Source of the DNA: Gambelia wislizenii
Lineage: Eukaryota; Chordata; Lepidosauria; Squamata; Crotaphytidae
Length of the DNA stretch: 64,000 nt
Assembly (NCBI GenBank): GCA_030847615.1
Contig: JAUMIR010000005.1
Span: 247,170,645-247,234,644, forward strand
Direction of reading: 5' to 3'
The position numbers and the translations under genes are program-made. The notes beneath the pieces are model-generated. The model saw nothing but the letters and a program-made list of their open reading frames with translations. It was not told the origin of the DNA and did not search any database. This document shows, in pieces, positions 12,170 through 23,719 of the stretch. Within the stretch, counting starts at the first letter, position 1; each line of letters begins with the position of its first letter.

Positions 12170-12449
12170 TATACTGTTGCAAAGCCTCACTTCCCAAGTT
12201 GTAAAGACCCAAGATATAAATTTCCATCAAGTGGAGTAGAAGTCATATGAACATATACAGTATATATTCCTGAGAAATATTCTAACTCCCAAAGTAAGTG
12301 TTTATACGCTGCATTTATTGATCTGAAATCAGCTTTTGATTTAATCTGAAGAGAGAGATTATGGATCAAGCTTCTCGCCTCTTCTATTGACTGGAGATTA
12401 TTATGGCTGATTATGAATCTGTATAGAAACACAACTGTACAAGTGAGAT

Positions 12450-12842
12450 GTGGTACCCAGGGTAATCTCACAAAAACAATTCCTGCCAACAAGGGTGTGC
12501 GTCAAGGTTGTATATTGGCACCTTTACTATTCAACTTATATCTTAGTGATCTTTCAGCCCTTATCACCTCAGAATCCCGTCACCCACCCTAACTGGGCTC
12601 AGCTAGTATTCCTTTTATTGCTGTATGCAGACGATGCAGTTCTCCTCTCATTTACCAAAATAGGTTTGAAACAAACGCTGAGAGCTTTAAGGTGGTACTG
12701 TGAAGAAAACTGCTTAACCATCAATTATAGTAAATCCAAAATCATGATTTTCTCCAAGAATCAAAGTCGGTCCAACTGGGTCATAAACGGACACAAGTTA
12801 GAGCAAGTTAAACACTTCAAGTATTTAGGAGTAATATTCTAA
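12450..12842 (+). pseudogene. LINE reverse transcriptase fragment with YADD
   Basis: The frame carries LLLYADDAVLLSF and NGHKLEQVKHFKYLGVIF. The palm lies in part upstream in another frame (GVRQGCILAPLLFN at about 12496-12540), so an indel lies near 12540-12600. Stops at 12341 and 12843 also break the frame. Confidence 0.75.
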
Positions 12843-12962
12843 TCATCGTGTGGCTGGGTTCCCAGCGGTCCGCTGCTATTCAGTCAGCAAATAACAGTGC
12901 TAAAGCATTAGTTAAGTTTTTTTTACACTAAAGGAGGCCAATTTTTACCAGCAGCACTCAGA

Positions 12963-13778
12963 GTGTTCCAGGCCAAGGTATTGCCACAATTGTTATTTGG
13001 CATACCTATTTGGATCCTAGGTTTTTCTTCAGCATTAGAACGGGTTCTTTCAACCTACCTTCGGAAATTATTTGGAGTACCCAATTATGTTCTATCAGCC
13101 GTTTTACGGCTAGAAGCGGGTTATCATTCAGTTGAATGTATTGCCTGGATGTGGGCCCTAAAGTATTGGCTTAAACTTTTCTATGCTGGCCCTGAGTTAG
13201 GATATTTGTATCTTGTAACGAAAGACAATTATACCACCCTTTGGTCTAAAAATATCAAGGAAAAATTGCAGAGAGTAGGCTTCTCAAACAACTTCCTTAT
13301 TAGATATGATCTGCCTAGGGCGCAGCAGATTCTGATTCGCCGTATAAAAGATATTGATATACAATATTCTTTATCCTCTGCCCGCACCACTTGTTCTTCC
13401 ATCAGTTTAGGATTGCAGTTTAATTTTGAGAGGATGGCACATTATTTACAAAATCTGACCATCTCAAAATATCGAGTTGTGTTTACTAAAGCAAGATTCA
13501 ATGTTATTCCCTCTGCCTTGCTAGGAGGCCGCTTTAAGGGAACTCCCTACCATGAACGGGTCTGTCCTTGTGGTGAAGGTTCTGTTGAGTGCCTAGAGCA
13601 TGTCCTACTTTTCTGTATTTTTTACAGGGATGAGAGGCTAAGATTAATTTCACCCCTTTTGCATAAGTTTCCAGGTAGGCCAATCAATTGGTACCTGGTG
13701 TATCTGTTAAACGATTCTGAGAAGAGTAAAACAGAAACAGTGGCTAAGTTTCTCCTTTCTGCTGTTAAAACTCGTTAG
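12963..13778 (+). pseudogene. LINE ORF2 C-terminal domain with CCHC knuckle
   Basis: A 271-codon open stretch after the RT, beginning FQAKVLPQLLFGIPIWILGF (the KVLPQLLYG-type motif after RT) and containing VCPCGEGSVECLEHVLLFC near residues 205-223. The long intact frame in an otherwise broken element suggests moderate age. No function in the host is implied. Confidence 0.75.
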
Positions 13779-14144
13779 ATTATGACCTATGTAAAACAAA
13801 CAGCCCCGTCTATTGCTCTTTAAATACCCATATAAATTTCCATCTTGTCCCAGTTTCATATGGACTAGTATCACCTAATGTATTTGTAAGTGACCTGGTA
13901 TATGCATATATGTATGTACATATGTACACAGTACGAGGATGTCATGAATATTTGTTTATAATGTTATTTTAACACATTTTATATGTTTTATATATATTGT
14001 GATGCCTAATGGCCTGTTGGCTGAAATAAAGGTATGTTGTTGTTGTATATATTCTGGGCTCCATGTTTATGATCAAAGATGTGGCCCAAAATATCTAAGT
14101 CCATAAGTAAAAAGGACTTCTGGAAGACACTTTTTATGAAGCTT

Positions 14145-14282
14145 TGGCAACAGCCTTCCTCAACCAGGTGCCTTCCGGATGTTTTAGATGATAACTGCCA
14201 ATATCCCTAACCATTGGCCATGTATGATGCAAACTGACATCCAAAGCATTTAAGGGGCAGTAGGTTGGGGACAGTTGTTTAA
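14145..14282. repeat. Foldback repeat (degenerate TIR element)
   Basis: The left end CAACCAGGTGCCTTCCGGAT pairs with the right end (reverse complement of GGGGCAGTAGGTTG) around a centre with CCATTGGCCATG. The same architecture occurs at 16202-16314, about 39110-39225 and 40246-40392, so it is a dispersed short palindromic family, probably a MITE. Confidence 0.55.
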
Positions 14283-14879
14283 TAATTTTTTCACAAGCTA
14301 ATATATGAGCACACATTTAGATGTCTATGGAGTGGTTGCTGCTGTTCCCACAGCTGATCCCATTGTAGCAAGAGAATAGCTGAAGTGTTCACCAAAGTGA
14401 GTTATTGTGATGCCATGGTTAGGAATTATGCAGGTGACATACCCACCAAGGGACTGGGTAACACCTGTGCAAATGTAGTTAACAGTTATACAAAATATTG
14501 GATATTTTCTTCTCAGAGGGATAGTGACTGCGAGGGGAACAGAAACCACACCATTAGATGGGCAGTTAAGTGGAAGAATGAAGTATCAACATAGACGAAA
14601 GATCTTAAGACGAGACAATCGCAGTGAAAACACATCATAGAAAGCCATGGCCATGTCATCCTCTTTTAACTTATCCTCTGTGCTTGTAGAATGTGGAATT
14701 ATGCCACTTGTTTCAGAAATACTACTATCAAACCAATTCCAGGTGCTACTTGTGGCATGCAAATCTCACAGCTTCCAGCAACAGCCACCTCCATGTATAC
14801 AAGAAAACCATGAATAGGTAAGACATCAAAGATGGAGATAGATATGCCATATTTTCAGTCATAGGACAATGAGACCAAC

Positions 14880-15035
14880 CTGTAGCTTCTCGCAAATCCT
14901 GGAAAAATTTCTGGTTGAATATGAAGGCCACACCACTGATCTCTTCAACTTTGGCTTCTGCTGTGGTATTGCGGTTGATAAAATTTGCTGTAATGGCAAT
15001 TGCCAGCTTGCCACGGAATTCTTTTCGCCGAAAAC
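14880..15035 (-). CDS. MICAL3: MICAL3 coding exon 5 (residues 231-282)
   Basis: Acceptor TGTAG before 15035 and donor GTTGGT from 14879. It encodes [40 protein letters not shown] and [12 protein letters not shown] plus one base of Gly. The [20 protein letters not shown] segment is a MICAL hallmark. Confidence 0.96.
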
Positions 15036-15331
15036 CTACAGAACAGATAAGGAACAGTGAAACATTTCTTGGTACTTCACCCTCACAACAAGAGGGCCTG
15101 TCGAATGAGAAGAAAAGAGACATGAATACTAAAGGAATGCCTTTGGGGAATCATTATGAAAAAAGGTAATAGAAAAAAACTAGATTAGTTCCACTGCAAG
15201 CTTTTATTCTACTGCAATAAATAAACAAAATCAACAGCTGTTTCATGCAATACAGATTTAGCAATTTTACTTGTATGGACCAGAACAAGAAGCAGGCATA
15301 CTTATACAACTCTAAGTAATGAAATAATTAG

Positions 15332-15556
15332 AGTCAGCACGGTATAGTGGTTTAAGTGTTGGACTACGACTCTGAGAGACCAGAGTTCAAATCCCCACTT
15401 GGCCATGGAAATCCAGAGTGCAACTCATACTCCTCAACCTCAGAGGAAGGCAATGGTAAACCCCCTCTGAATTAATCTCGCTGAGAAACCCTGTGATAGG
15501 TTCTCCTTAGGGTCTTCGTAAACTGGAAATGATTTAAGGCACACAACAACAACAAA
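15332..15556 (+). mobile_element. Sauria-type tRNA-derived SINE, near full length
   Basis: The tRNA-like head starts GTCAGCACGGTATAGTGG with B-box-like GAGTTCAAATCCCC, followed by the body (CCTCAGAGGAAGGCAATGGT) and a Bov-B-like tail AAATGATTTAAGGCACACAA ending in (ACA)n. Plus oriented, in the MICAL3 intron between coding exons 4 and 5. Confidence 0.82.
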
Positions 15557-16201
15557 ATAATTATGTACACTATCATTTCCCACTACAGAGATTGAATTCT
15601 AGATATCTGCTTTTTATGGTTACTTCTGCCCTAAGCTATGGCTGAAAACAGGACCTGAAACTGGGTTGGGCAGGTTACTTCTCTCTGAAGACTCAAAGAT
15701 TGAAAGACCGAATGTGTTGGTCCTGCCTACTTGAGTAGCAAGGGGGAATAACCCAGTCAAGACTACTTTCCTCCACTGCTAGAAAAGGCAGTACTTCCTG
15801 CAATAATTAGAGCTTCTAAGTACGAAGATTTTACAGCACAACCAAAATAATATAATACAAATAAGATCAAGCAATTTTGCATGTACAGACAAAAAAGCCT
15901 CTTTATACAGAATCAGGCCATTGTTCAATTACCTATCTGCTCTGACTGTCATGGCTCTCCAAGATCTTAAGCAAAAAATCTTTCTCCATCCTACTCCCTG
16001 CTTTTAAATGGAGATGGCTGTGGGGATTAATCTGGAACTTCCTTCATATAAAGCATGTGCTCTAATTGCCAAATCATAGCCCCTGTCTCTAGTAAAATCC
16101 ATCTGAATGAAATATCTTACTGGAGGGCCTGCAGGTACCTGCAAGAATGGTTGGGCATTTGGATGAACAGATCAGCGCATCTTGGATGAACAGATCAGCT
16201 A

Positions 16202-16314
16202 CAACCTGGCACCCTTCACATATGTTAAACTACAGCTCTCCAGCAAGCATCACTAGCAGTCATACTGGCTAGAAATAATGCACAAATCCAACACATTTGG
16301 AAGACACCAGGTTG
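16202..16314. repeat. Foldback repeat, 113 bp
   Basis: The first 25 bases (CAACCTGGCACCCTTCACAT and on) are an imperfect inverted copy of the last 25 (ending GACACCAGGTTG). Same family as 14145-14282. Probably a non-autonomous DNA element. Confidence 0.6.
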
Positions 16315-16372
16315 GAGAGGGTTAGACTAGATGAATTGGCATAAGGCTGCTATAGATACCAGCAAGGTTTAC

Positions 16373-16474
16373 CTTCCAAAGTGTTGCGCCTTCCATCTCC
16401 TCCAATGATCACATCAAACTCATATTCTGACACAGGATGTGTTTTGGGGTGAACTTGTGCACGCCAACCTATTC
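16373..16474 (-). CDS. MICAL3: MICAL3 coding exon 4 (residues 197-230)
   Basis: Acceptor CCACAG before 16474 and donor GTAAAC from 16372. It encodes [34 protein letters not shown] and the first base of Gly. D223-G224 is the DG motif of class A flavin monooxygenases, which contacts FAD and NADPH. Confidence 0.96.
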
Positions 16475-16819
16475 CTGTGGATAAATTGTGCATTATCATA
16501 ACATTAGCCAAGTTTTTGCACACTCATACAAGAGACTCAGATAACATTTCACTGGACCTAGCAACACTTGTGTTGGCAGTTAACCATGTCACTTGCCCCT
16601 CCCCTCCCCACATAGTCCCTGCCTTAAGTCCCATTCATGGGAGAAATGTGGGACATTTATTATAATAAGCAAACATGTGCATTACTGGAAGAGCTGTGCA
16701 GGATCAGCACTCACTTTGCTATGATCACACAAGAACAAGCTCATAGCGATCACCTTCAGAGAATTACAAGCCTCATTTTCACTTATCTGAGACCTGCCAA
16801 GAACGCCAACTGTACTTAC

Positions 16820-16936
16820 TTTCATTCTCTTGATCCTCAGGAGGGTAAAGAAGTCCCTGGAACTCTACATTGACATGGATTTCAACGCCCAGGATTAAGG
16901 AGACCTTCAAGAGTATCAACTGGAGCTGACGAATAC
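16820..16936 (-). CDS. MICAL3: MICAL3 coding exon 3 (residues 158-196)
   Basis: Acceptor TTGCAG before 16936 and donor GTAAGT from 16819. It completes a split Ser and encodes [38 protein letters not shown] and the first base of Arg. It reads LLYPPED where I recall LIQPPED in human MICAL3, a mild difference. Confidence 0.95.
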
Positions 16937-17784
16937 CTGCAAGAAAGACAATGCGAATCAGTACTTCATAAGATATCTCTTATACCATACCTATCAACTG
17001 AAACAGGCATATTTTTGATGTTAAACATTATTGTCATTCTCCTAAAAGGGCTTTTGAAGCTAAGAGGACTCTCAAAGTATCAGTAAAGTAATGAAAGCAT
17101 CCTTGGATGTTTCCTGAATGGCTAGTGCAGCAGAATGTTTGAAAGATCATGTCCAAAGACAACTGTGCAAAGGGAAGTTGATCAGGAGATCAAATGAAGA
17201 ACTATTCATGCTCCGTGGCATTTTAACATAAAGTGCTAGAGGACAACTATTCCCTATTATTCTTCTATGGTGAACTTCTATCCTGAATAACGAAGAATAT
17301 TATGGCACCTCACAGGCCATCATATTTATCATAATGCAAGTTTTTAAGGTATCATAATGGTTGCTTTTGCTTGGTTGCTTTTGATTTTCCTTTGACGTAT
17401 CAACACCAGTCTCCTCTCTAGATTTTTTTTCCTGAATGCACCCTTATCTGGTGTGATCTGCTTTATCAGATCAAGGAGATTCACTCCCCGTATTCAAGCA
17501 TTATATTTAGCAGTAGGCCTAACATACAGGATCACCAGGTAGCTCTGGCCCCAATAATCACACACAGAGAGCAAATGTCCATAGTGGATCCTTTACACAT
17601 ACAACTGAACACATCTGTTGCAGATATTCAAATTACATACATGTATTGTAAGGGGATAAGGCTTCTTGACACAAGTAACTTTGAAGAGAGAGCTACTCAG
17701 TAAAGTGCCACGCCCATGTCTGGTTTACTGATAAATATAATGCTGGAATAGGGCTAATAAAAACTCTTGTGATAGTAAGAACCT

Positions 17785-17960
17785 GTGTGGCGTTGTGGTC
17801 GGAGTGCTGAACTAGGACTCGGGAGACTCAGATTCATAACACCACTCAGTCTTGAAGCTAATTTGAGTAACTTTGGCCCACTTGCTATCTTTCAGCTTGA
17901 CCTACCTCAAAGGGTTATCGCAAAGATGAAGTGGGGGACAGAGCAATGAGTCTCCATCTT
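17785..17960 (+). mobile_element. tRNA-derived SINE (second type)
   Basis: The head TGTGGCGTTGTGGTCGGAGT with GACTCAGATTCATAAC is a degraded tRNA-like promoter. The body contains CTTGACCTACCTCAAAGGGT and ATCGCAAAGATGAAGTGGGG. It is distinct from the Sauria-type copies because it lacks the Bov-B-like tail. Confidence 0.55.
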
Positions 17961-18223
17961 TCTCTCCCACCCCCCATCTTTCCCCCATGTTTAGCTCCAG
18001 ATTCTATGCTTTGTGAATCAAGGAGCTGTTACAAGGATAAAAGGCTGAACAGTCATTACTAACTTCATTTCCCCTACCACACTCCTCCAGAACTTGAAAG
18101 ACTGTAAATATTTTTTCTGAACTGCCTGGTATTTTGAAAGGCTGTTTAACTAAGCTGAATGAACCAGATAGCATTTAACATCTATACAGCTGTCTGCTGT
18201 GATAAACAGAATGGTGCACTTAC

Positions 18224-18431
18224 TGATATGGTCAATGGCTCCTGCACAGAATTTGCCATAGAATTTTTTGGCGCCAAGGCCCCGCAAGTCATGGATTGTA
18301 AATGGCCACAGGTGCAGAACGTTGTTGCGGGAGAAGGCATCACGCTTTTCTACCACCACCACCTTTGCTCCCAGAAAGGAGAGGTCAATGGCTGTTCGAA
18401 GGCCACAGGGTCCAGCCCCAATGATGAGACA
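18224..18431 (-). CDS. MICAL3: MICAL3 coding exon 2 (residues 89-157)
   Basis: Acceptor TTTCAG before 18431 and donor GTAAGT from 18223. It encodes [60 protein letters not shown] and FCAGAIDHI plus one base of Ser. G93, G95 and G98 form the Rossmann dinucleotide-binding motif; E114 (VVVEK) is the expected acidic residue at the end of beta-2 that binds the FAD ribose. Confidence 0.97.
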
Positions 18432-18756
18432 CTGAAAGAGAAGAAACACATTTACATACCTTGGTATAAAAGGGATGTTTCCATCCTACATGAAACAGTG
18501 AGGGGGCGGGGGAAATGTCTATTCATCCAAATGTGCTTTGAAATAGAAAAGAAGCCAAGATGGTGCTGAATAACATATTTAACAATAGCCCTGTCAGTGA
18601 AATATGATTTCTACAGTATTCATTGGAGGGATAGCATCATAATTTAAGTAGAAGTATGCATGAGTAAAACAAAGTCAATCATTTGCAGGGCTCACTTTAG
18701 GTTTGAGTCAGATACTGTTACAGTTTCAAAACTATGATGTTCATTTCTCATTTGGG

Positions 18757-19212
18757 ATCATAGAATCACAGAGTTGGAAGAGACCACAAGGGCCATCTGG
18801 TCCAATCCCCTGTCCAGCAAAAACACACAATCAAAGCATTCCCGACAGATGGCCATCCAGCCTGTTTAAAATCCTCCAAAGGTGGAGACTCCACCACACT
18901 TTGAGGCAGTGTGTTCCACTGTCACATAGCTCTTACCATCAGAGTTCTTCCTAATGTTTAAGTGGAATCTCTTTTCCTGTAGTTTGAATCCATTGCTCTG
19001 TGTCCTAGTCATTGGGGCAGCAGAAAACAAGCTTGCTCATCCTCAATATGACATCCCTTCAAATATTTAAACATGGCTATCATGGCTCCTCTTAACCTTC
19101 TCTTCCCCAGGCTAAACATACCCAGCTCCCTAAGCTGCTCCTCACAGGGCATGGCTTCCAGATATTTCAGCATTTTGGTTGCCCTCCTCTGGACATGTTC
19201 CAGATGGTTTTG
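18757..19212 (-). mobile_element. CR1 LINE, 3' part
   Basis: The plus strand begins ATCATAGAATCACAGAGTTGG, the reverse of the CR1 terminal repeats, and the minus strand encodes the C-terminal ORF2 end ([40 protein letters not shown]). It is same-strand with MICAL3 in the large intron and 5'-truncated at about 19212. Confidence 0.87.
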
Positions 19213-19256
19213 ATAAACTAAAGCAGGTAAGTTGCACATTTGTGTGCCTCATTTAC

Positions 19257-20460
19257 AATGCAAATTACTATTGTAATTAATAATAATAATAAGCTTCTAT
19301 CCCAGACTTTATCATAGGATCTCAGGACAGTACATCTCTCTCTCTCTCTCTCTGGCTTTTCTTCGCAAATGAAGATTCAGGAAGGACTCATCCCGTGCTT
19401 TCTGCAAGCACGCTGATGACTAAAAAGGCCAATCCGAGATCAACAAATCCTGTTGCAGAAAGCACAGCAGAAGGTCTCCTTGGGTGATGTTTCTGGGTTG
19501 TGATTCTTTCTGTGTCGTTGTTTCTCTTTAAGACTTGTTCAGTGTGAGTTCTCAAATAATAATAAATAAGTTGTAAATAAGTCTCAAATAAGTCGTAAGT
19601 GGTGGCGATAGGTGACAGGGCAGTACATAATATAATTTAAAATACTTCCAGATTAAAAACATAAATAATTTGAACAAGATTAAAAAACATAAATATATAA
19701 ACTGTTAAAACTGCTTAAAAGCAACTGTTAAAACCACTTTAAAAACTACAATTTAAAGCCATGTACATGTATATTTTGAAATAAATTAATTCCTGAAAGC
19801 TTTAATAAAATGCCACATTTAGCTTTGCACTGAAAAGAAACCAACACTGGTGGCAGTCAGATCTCCAAAGGAGGGCATTCCACAATCGGAGCACCACAGC
19901 TAAGAAAGCCCTTTCCCATGCCCTCACACTGTGTACTGCACCCACTGGTGGCACACAGTGGAGGGCCCCTCCTGAAGATCTCAGTTCTCAAGGAGCTACA
20001 TATAGGTAGAGGTATTCCTTCAAGTATTGGGGCCCCAAGCCATTTAGGGCTTTAAATGTCATCATCCGCACCTTGAATTCAGACCAGAAGCAAACTGGCA
20101 GCCTACAGCTCCTTTAACATCAGTGTTATATGTTGCCTGTATGGTACTCTGGTCAGCAATCTTGCTGCCACATTTTGCGTTAGCTGTAGCTGCCAAGTCA
20201 TCTTCAAGGTCTGCCCTATGTAGAGTGCACTGCAGTACTCTACTTGGGAATTTACCAGCATGTGGATTATTGTGGCTATCCCTATTCAGGAAAGGATGGA
20301 GCTGGCACAGCAGTCAGAACTGACATTAAGCATTGCTGCAGACTCCTCTTGAGCCTCCAATGACAAAGATGAATCTAGGAGTACCACCAAGCTATGTCAG
20401 TAGGCCAGTAGGTTGTCAGTCAGAGCAATCAAGGGCAATTTGGTGCTATGTCCTAGCTTG
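19257..20460 (-). repeat. LINE-3'-like interspersed repeat, split by a later LINE insertion
   Basis: An (AAT)n start (19279-19291) is followed by CTATCCCAGACTTTATCATA, then after the insertion at 19335-19616 by A-rich sequence and a block with GGAGGGCATTCCACAATCGG, GGGCCCCAAGCCATTTAGGG and GCACCTTGAATTCAGACCAG. The (ATT)n-plus-A-rich layout is like the LINE 3' end at 34085-34600. Family not named; boundaries approximate. Confidence 0.5.
19335..19616 (-). mobile_element. Truncated copy of the zinc-finger LINE, 282 bp, with TSD
   Basis: The (GA)n tail (plus CTCTCTCTC) at the left is followed by the same 3' end as at 1605-1815 (GGCTTTTCTTCGCAAATGAA, CTGATGACTAAAAAGGCCAA). It then jumps to sequence matching about 2172-2202 (GTCGTAAGTGGTGGCGATAG). 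About 350 bp of the element is therefore missing inside. Flanks AGGACAGTACA (19324-19334) and AGGGCAGTACA (19617-19627) are an 11-bp target-site duplication with one mismatch. Confidence 0.87.
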
Positions 20461-20558
20461 AAACCAGACTGAAATAAGTACAGTTAATCCCTTTCTTCCA
20501 AGAATGTCTCAAGTTTCCCAACCACCAAAGCACAAGCATCTTGGCCAAAAAGGGGGTA

Positions 20559-20898
20559 CAGATTGAGTCTTCCTTATCCAAAATGCTTGAGACCAGAGGC
20601 ATTTTGGAATATTTCATATTTTGAAATACCTGCACACACATAACAAGACATCTTGGAGATGGGACCCAAGTCTAAACATGAAATTCATTTATGTTTTATA
20701 TATACCTTATACCCATAGCCTGAACATAATTTTATATATATATTTAATAATTTTGTGCATGAAACAAATTTCCATGAACCATAGGAAAGCAAGGGTGTCA
20801 CTATCTCAGCCACTCATGTGGACAATTTTGGAGTATTTCGGATTTCAGAATTCTGGATAAGGCAACCTATATCTTCTAGATAAGGGAGACTCAACCTG
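20559..20898. mobile_element. Tigger-like MITE, 340 bp
   Basis: The ends CAGATTGAGTCTTCCTTATC and the complement of GATAAGGGAGACTCAACCTG are inverted repeats, with TA at 20557-20558 and 20899-20900. The internal text (GATGGGACCCAAGTCTAAAC, TTTTGTGCATGAAACAAATT) closely resembles old pogo/Tigger-derived MER elements I recall from mammals. No transposase frame. Confidence 0.8.
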
Positions 20899-20900
20899 TA

Positions 20901-23718
20901 TTATTAACCGTCACATGCCTCTGGTTCCAGAGAGACTGTAATGAGGAGAGGATGTACCACTGCCATCTTCAAGGCAGCAGGAACCTCCTCCTGGTATAGT
21001 GAAGCATTTACCACCTCCTGGACTCACCTGAGTAACCCACCTCTGCTAAATTTTATTAGCAAAGATGGGCAAGGGTCAAGCATCTTGTTCACATCATCAG
21101 ACTGCAACAACTGAAACTGATCACAAGAAACCTGACCAGAGTGAGCACTGGACACTTCCTCAGGCTCTACAATAACCATGGCATTAAGTTATGAGTGAAT
21201 ATGAGCTCCTTGAAGTGCCTGACAAACTTGACACAGCGGGCAACCGAGGGCTACACTGCTGGTTTCTCTAAGTCTACTCCCAACAGGATCCTCACTACGC
21301 AGAATAACTGCTGGGTGGCACGTTGAGGATGTAACAGCAGAGGAATAGTAAGTCAGAACCCTACCACCTCTTTGCTCTACATATATAGACCAGATGTTGG
21401 CGAACAGGTCCACTGTATGGGGATTGGGAGTCCACAGCAAGACCCCCAAACCCTTCTCTCGCTTACCTTACAGTAGCCAGGTTCACAGATAATGACAAGC
21501 CAGACTGTAGTTTGTTAAATGACAGTCAATTGTTACATCTACAACTGTCTCCCCAAACAAGCAATGGTTTGTTAGCCAGTGAGAACCACTAATTAGAGGC
21601 TACAGTGTGCTGTTGGTTTGTAAACTCTGGTTTGTTACTGTATTGGAACCCAGGATCTGACTTGTTTCCTCAACTGTCCACTTTGAAACAGGAGCTAAGA
21701 AAAAGGAAAGGAGCATGGCCCCCACAATGGAGGGGGAGCTGACAGAGCTCTAGCCTGGGGACCCAGGGGCCCAGGATTAGGAGGGGGGCTGGCGTGATAT
21801 TATTCTAAGTTTTTATTATGTAAATCCATTTAGGTTTAAAAATAAATATAAATATTACTTTGGGGTCATTATTTAAACTTATTCATTTTAATTTTTATCC
21901 TGAATCCTGTAGAGTAACTTGCTGCCTTTAACTTTAGCAGAAGGTATGAGGCCCGTCAAAGATCCTGGCCTAGGGGCCTGCTTCACGATGTGGGGCCATG
22001 GAAAGGAGACAAACATACCAGAAATAGGGAAAGCAAGCTATGGTTTGGCTGGTTGTCAAGAACACTATTCGTGACTAAAGCTACAAACTTTGGCTAAAAA
22101 AGAAACCAAGTCTTAGCATGGTGTATAAACAAGGGCAGTGTTGCAAGAATAAAATAAAATGGAAAAGTCCCACATCTATATATTTATTCCAGGATAGTGT
22201 GAAAGATAGTGAGAGATAGTCCACACTTTGGGTACTGGTCTGTAGCAGCTCTGTCAGCTGAGGCCATCAAATGGGGATTCATTCAGTGGGTACAGTAGGA
22301 ATTGTTAATCCAGTTCATAATTTCAAGTCAGGGACTTATACTGGCAAATAACATCACCAAGCCATCCAAACAGGATAGAAAAGATAAGGCCAAAGCCAGG
22401 GTATCAGAAGATGAAGTACAGGCAGCATTAGCAAGAGATGGCACTTGCAAAGTACACTGTGAACTCTATTAATCTTTGGTACACAATGTTTTTCGGAACA
22501 GCAGAAACAGATACTGCTGGCAGAAGTATCCTATCTTACAGCATATTGCAATATAAAAGTTTCAGTGAAATATTTAATTATGATCTCTGTCTGGGGAAAA
22601 AATGGGAAGAGAAGATGGTTTGCTGGTAAAAAAATGGACTTTTTATAGAAGGTCAGCAATTTTTAAAAGGTAAATGTGAAGAAACTGTAACTGAAGTTTA
22701 TCTTTAAAGTTTTAAAAGATTCTTATTAAGATTAAAAATGTGTTTAACTAATTCCTATAATAGGCAATAAAATGCAAAAGTAAAACCTTGCCTGTCGTAT
22801 CTATTGCTAAGTTGTCCTAATGCCAAAACAAGAAAGAGAATTAATTTTCAGATCAACAGTGCTCTTTTCCACACAATTCCTGCATTGCTTTGTTGAAATG
22901 AAGACCAAATGGGATATATCCTGCCTGAACATATATGCAAAGGTAGAAGAAACAATAGGGAATATACACTACCAATGTATTGTAGCTCACTTTGAAAGCA
23001 TTTAGAGAAAATTAATAAAGATTTATAGCAAGGATGGGCAAGTTGTGGAAGTTGAGAGAAACACAATCCAGCCCTCTGCTGTCAAATGTTCCTGGTGCTG
23101 CTGTAATGGCCAACCCCTCTCCCAAACCCCTTTAAACTAGCAATATTACTTTAAAACAAGGCATTGGAAAACATGCTTCTGAGGCTAACTGGTAAGCTCA
23201 GGAATGCTAACAAGGCACCAAAATAAAGCATTCACATCACTGGGGTCTTGTTTTGAAGTGGCAATAGTCAATCTAAAGGGAAGGGGGTGCATTTGCTGGT
23301 ATGTGGCCAAATTTCAGCATATCTCTATTGCAAAATTAAAAGGAAAGCAGTACTTTGTTGTTGCTGTGACTACATTTATAAATTTGGCAGTGGTGGTACC
23401 AAGGCCTTGAAGGAGGGGCAAAAAAGTAACCTGGGAAAGTGGATTCACAATATATATTGCATACAATGTGTAGGGAGGAGCTAGACAAAACTGGTTAGTG
23501 CCAGCCAATATGAAGGGGAGCCTCTGGGGGAGAATGGATATAAAACTGAGGCTTGTCTCTGACAGTACACATATAGGGGAAGGATGGCATAGAGACATGG
23601 AAAAACTGAAATAGAAATAGGACAATCAGCCGGGGAGTGGTGGGAGAGCAGAGACTGAACGGGGTTTGGGCGAGCTGTGGATGATAGAATAGTTCAGGGA
23701 TAATGTATGAACTAATTG
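20901..23718. other. Intronic sequence, no gene seen
   Basis: Part of the large intron. About 21480-21660 is rich in GGTTTGTTA and its complement and may be a decayed repeat. The remainder is AT-rich with no protein, RNA or clear repeat signature I can defend. Confidence 0.4.
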
Positions 23719-23719
23719 T

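Larger units (their letters stand above)
12290..14048 (+). mobile_element. Truncated LINE (RT palm to 3' end), antisense to MICAL3
   Basis: The 5'-truncated LINE starts inside RT (LYAAFIDLKSAFDLI followed by a stop) and runs to a tail with GTATGTTGTTGTTGTA at about 14031-14047. It encodes GVRQGCILAPLLFNLYLSDL, LLLYADDAVLLSF with an intact YADD, a KYLGVIF box, and a C-terminal CPCGEGSVECLEHVLLFC motif (CxC-x7-H-x4-C zinc knuckle). Such a C-terminal CCHC is typical of I/Jockey/Vingi-like LINEs, so I lean to that group. It is a different family from the element at 1602-5700. Confidence 0.8.

Noticed and set aside
14869..15169. Plus-strand frames around 14.9-15.1 kb
   Set aside because: Shadows of MICAL3 coding exon 5.
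15332..15410. Possible tRNA gene
   Set aside because: The tRNA-like head is degenerate and continues into a Sauria-type SINE.
18159..18569. 136-codon plus-strand frame
   Set aside because: It is the antisense of MICAL3 coding exon 2, kept open by the conserved exon on the other strand.
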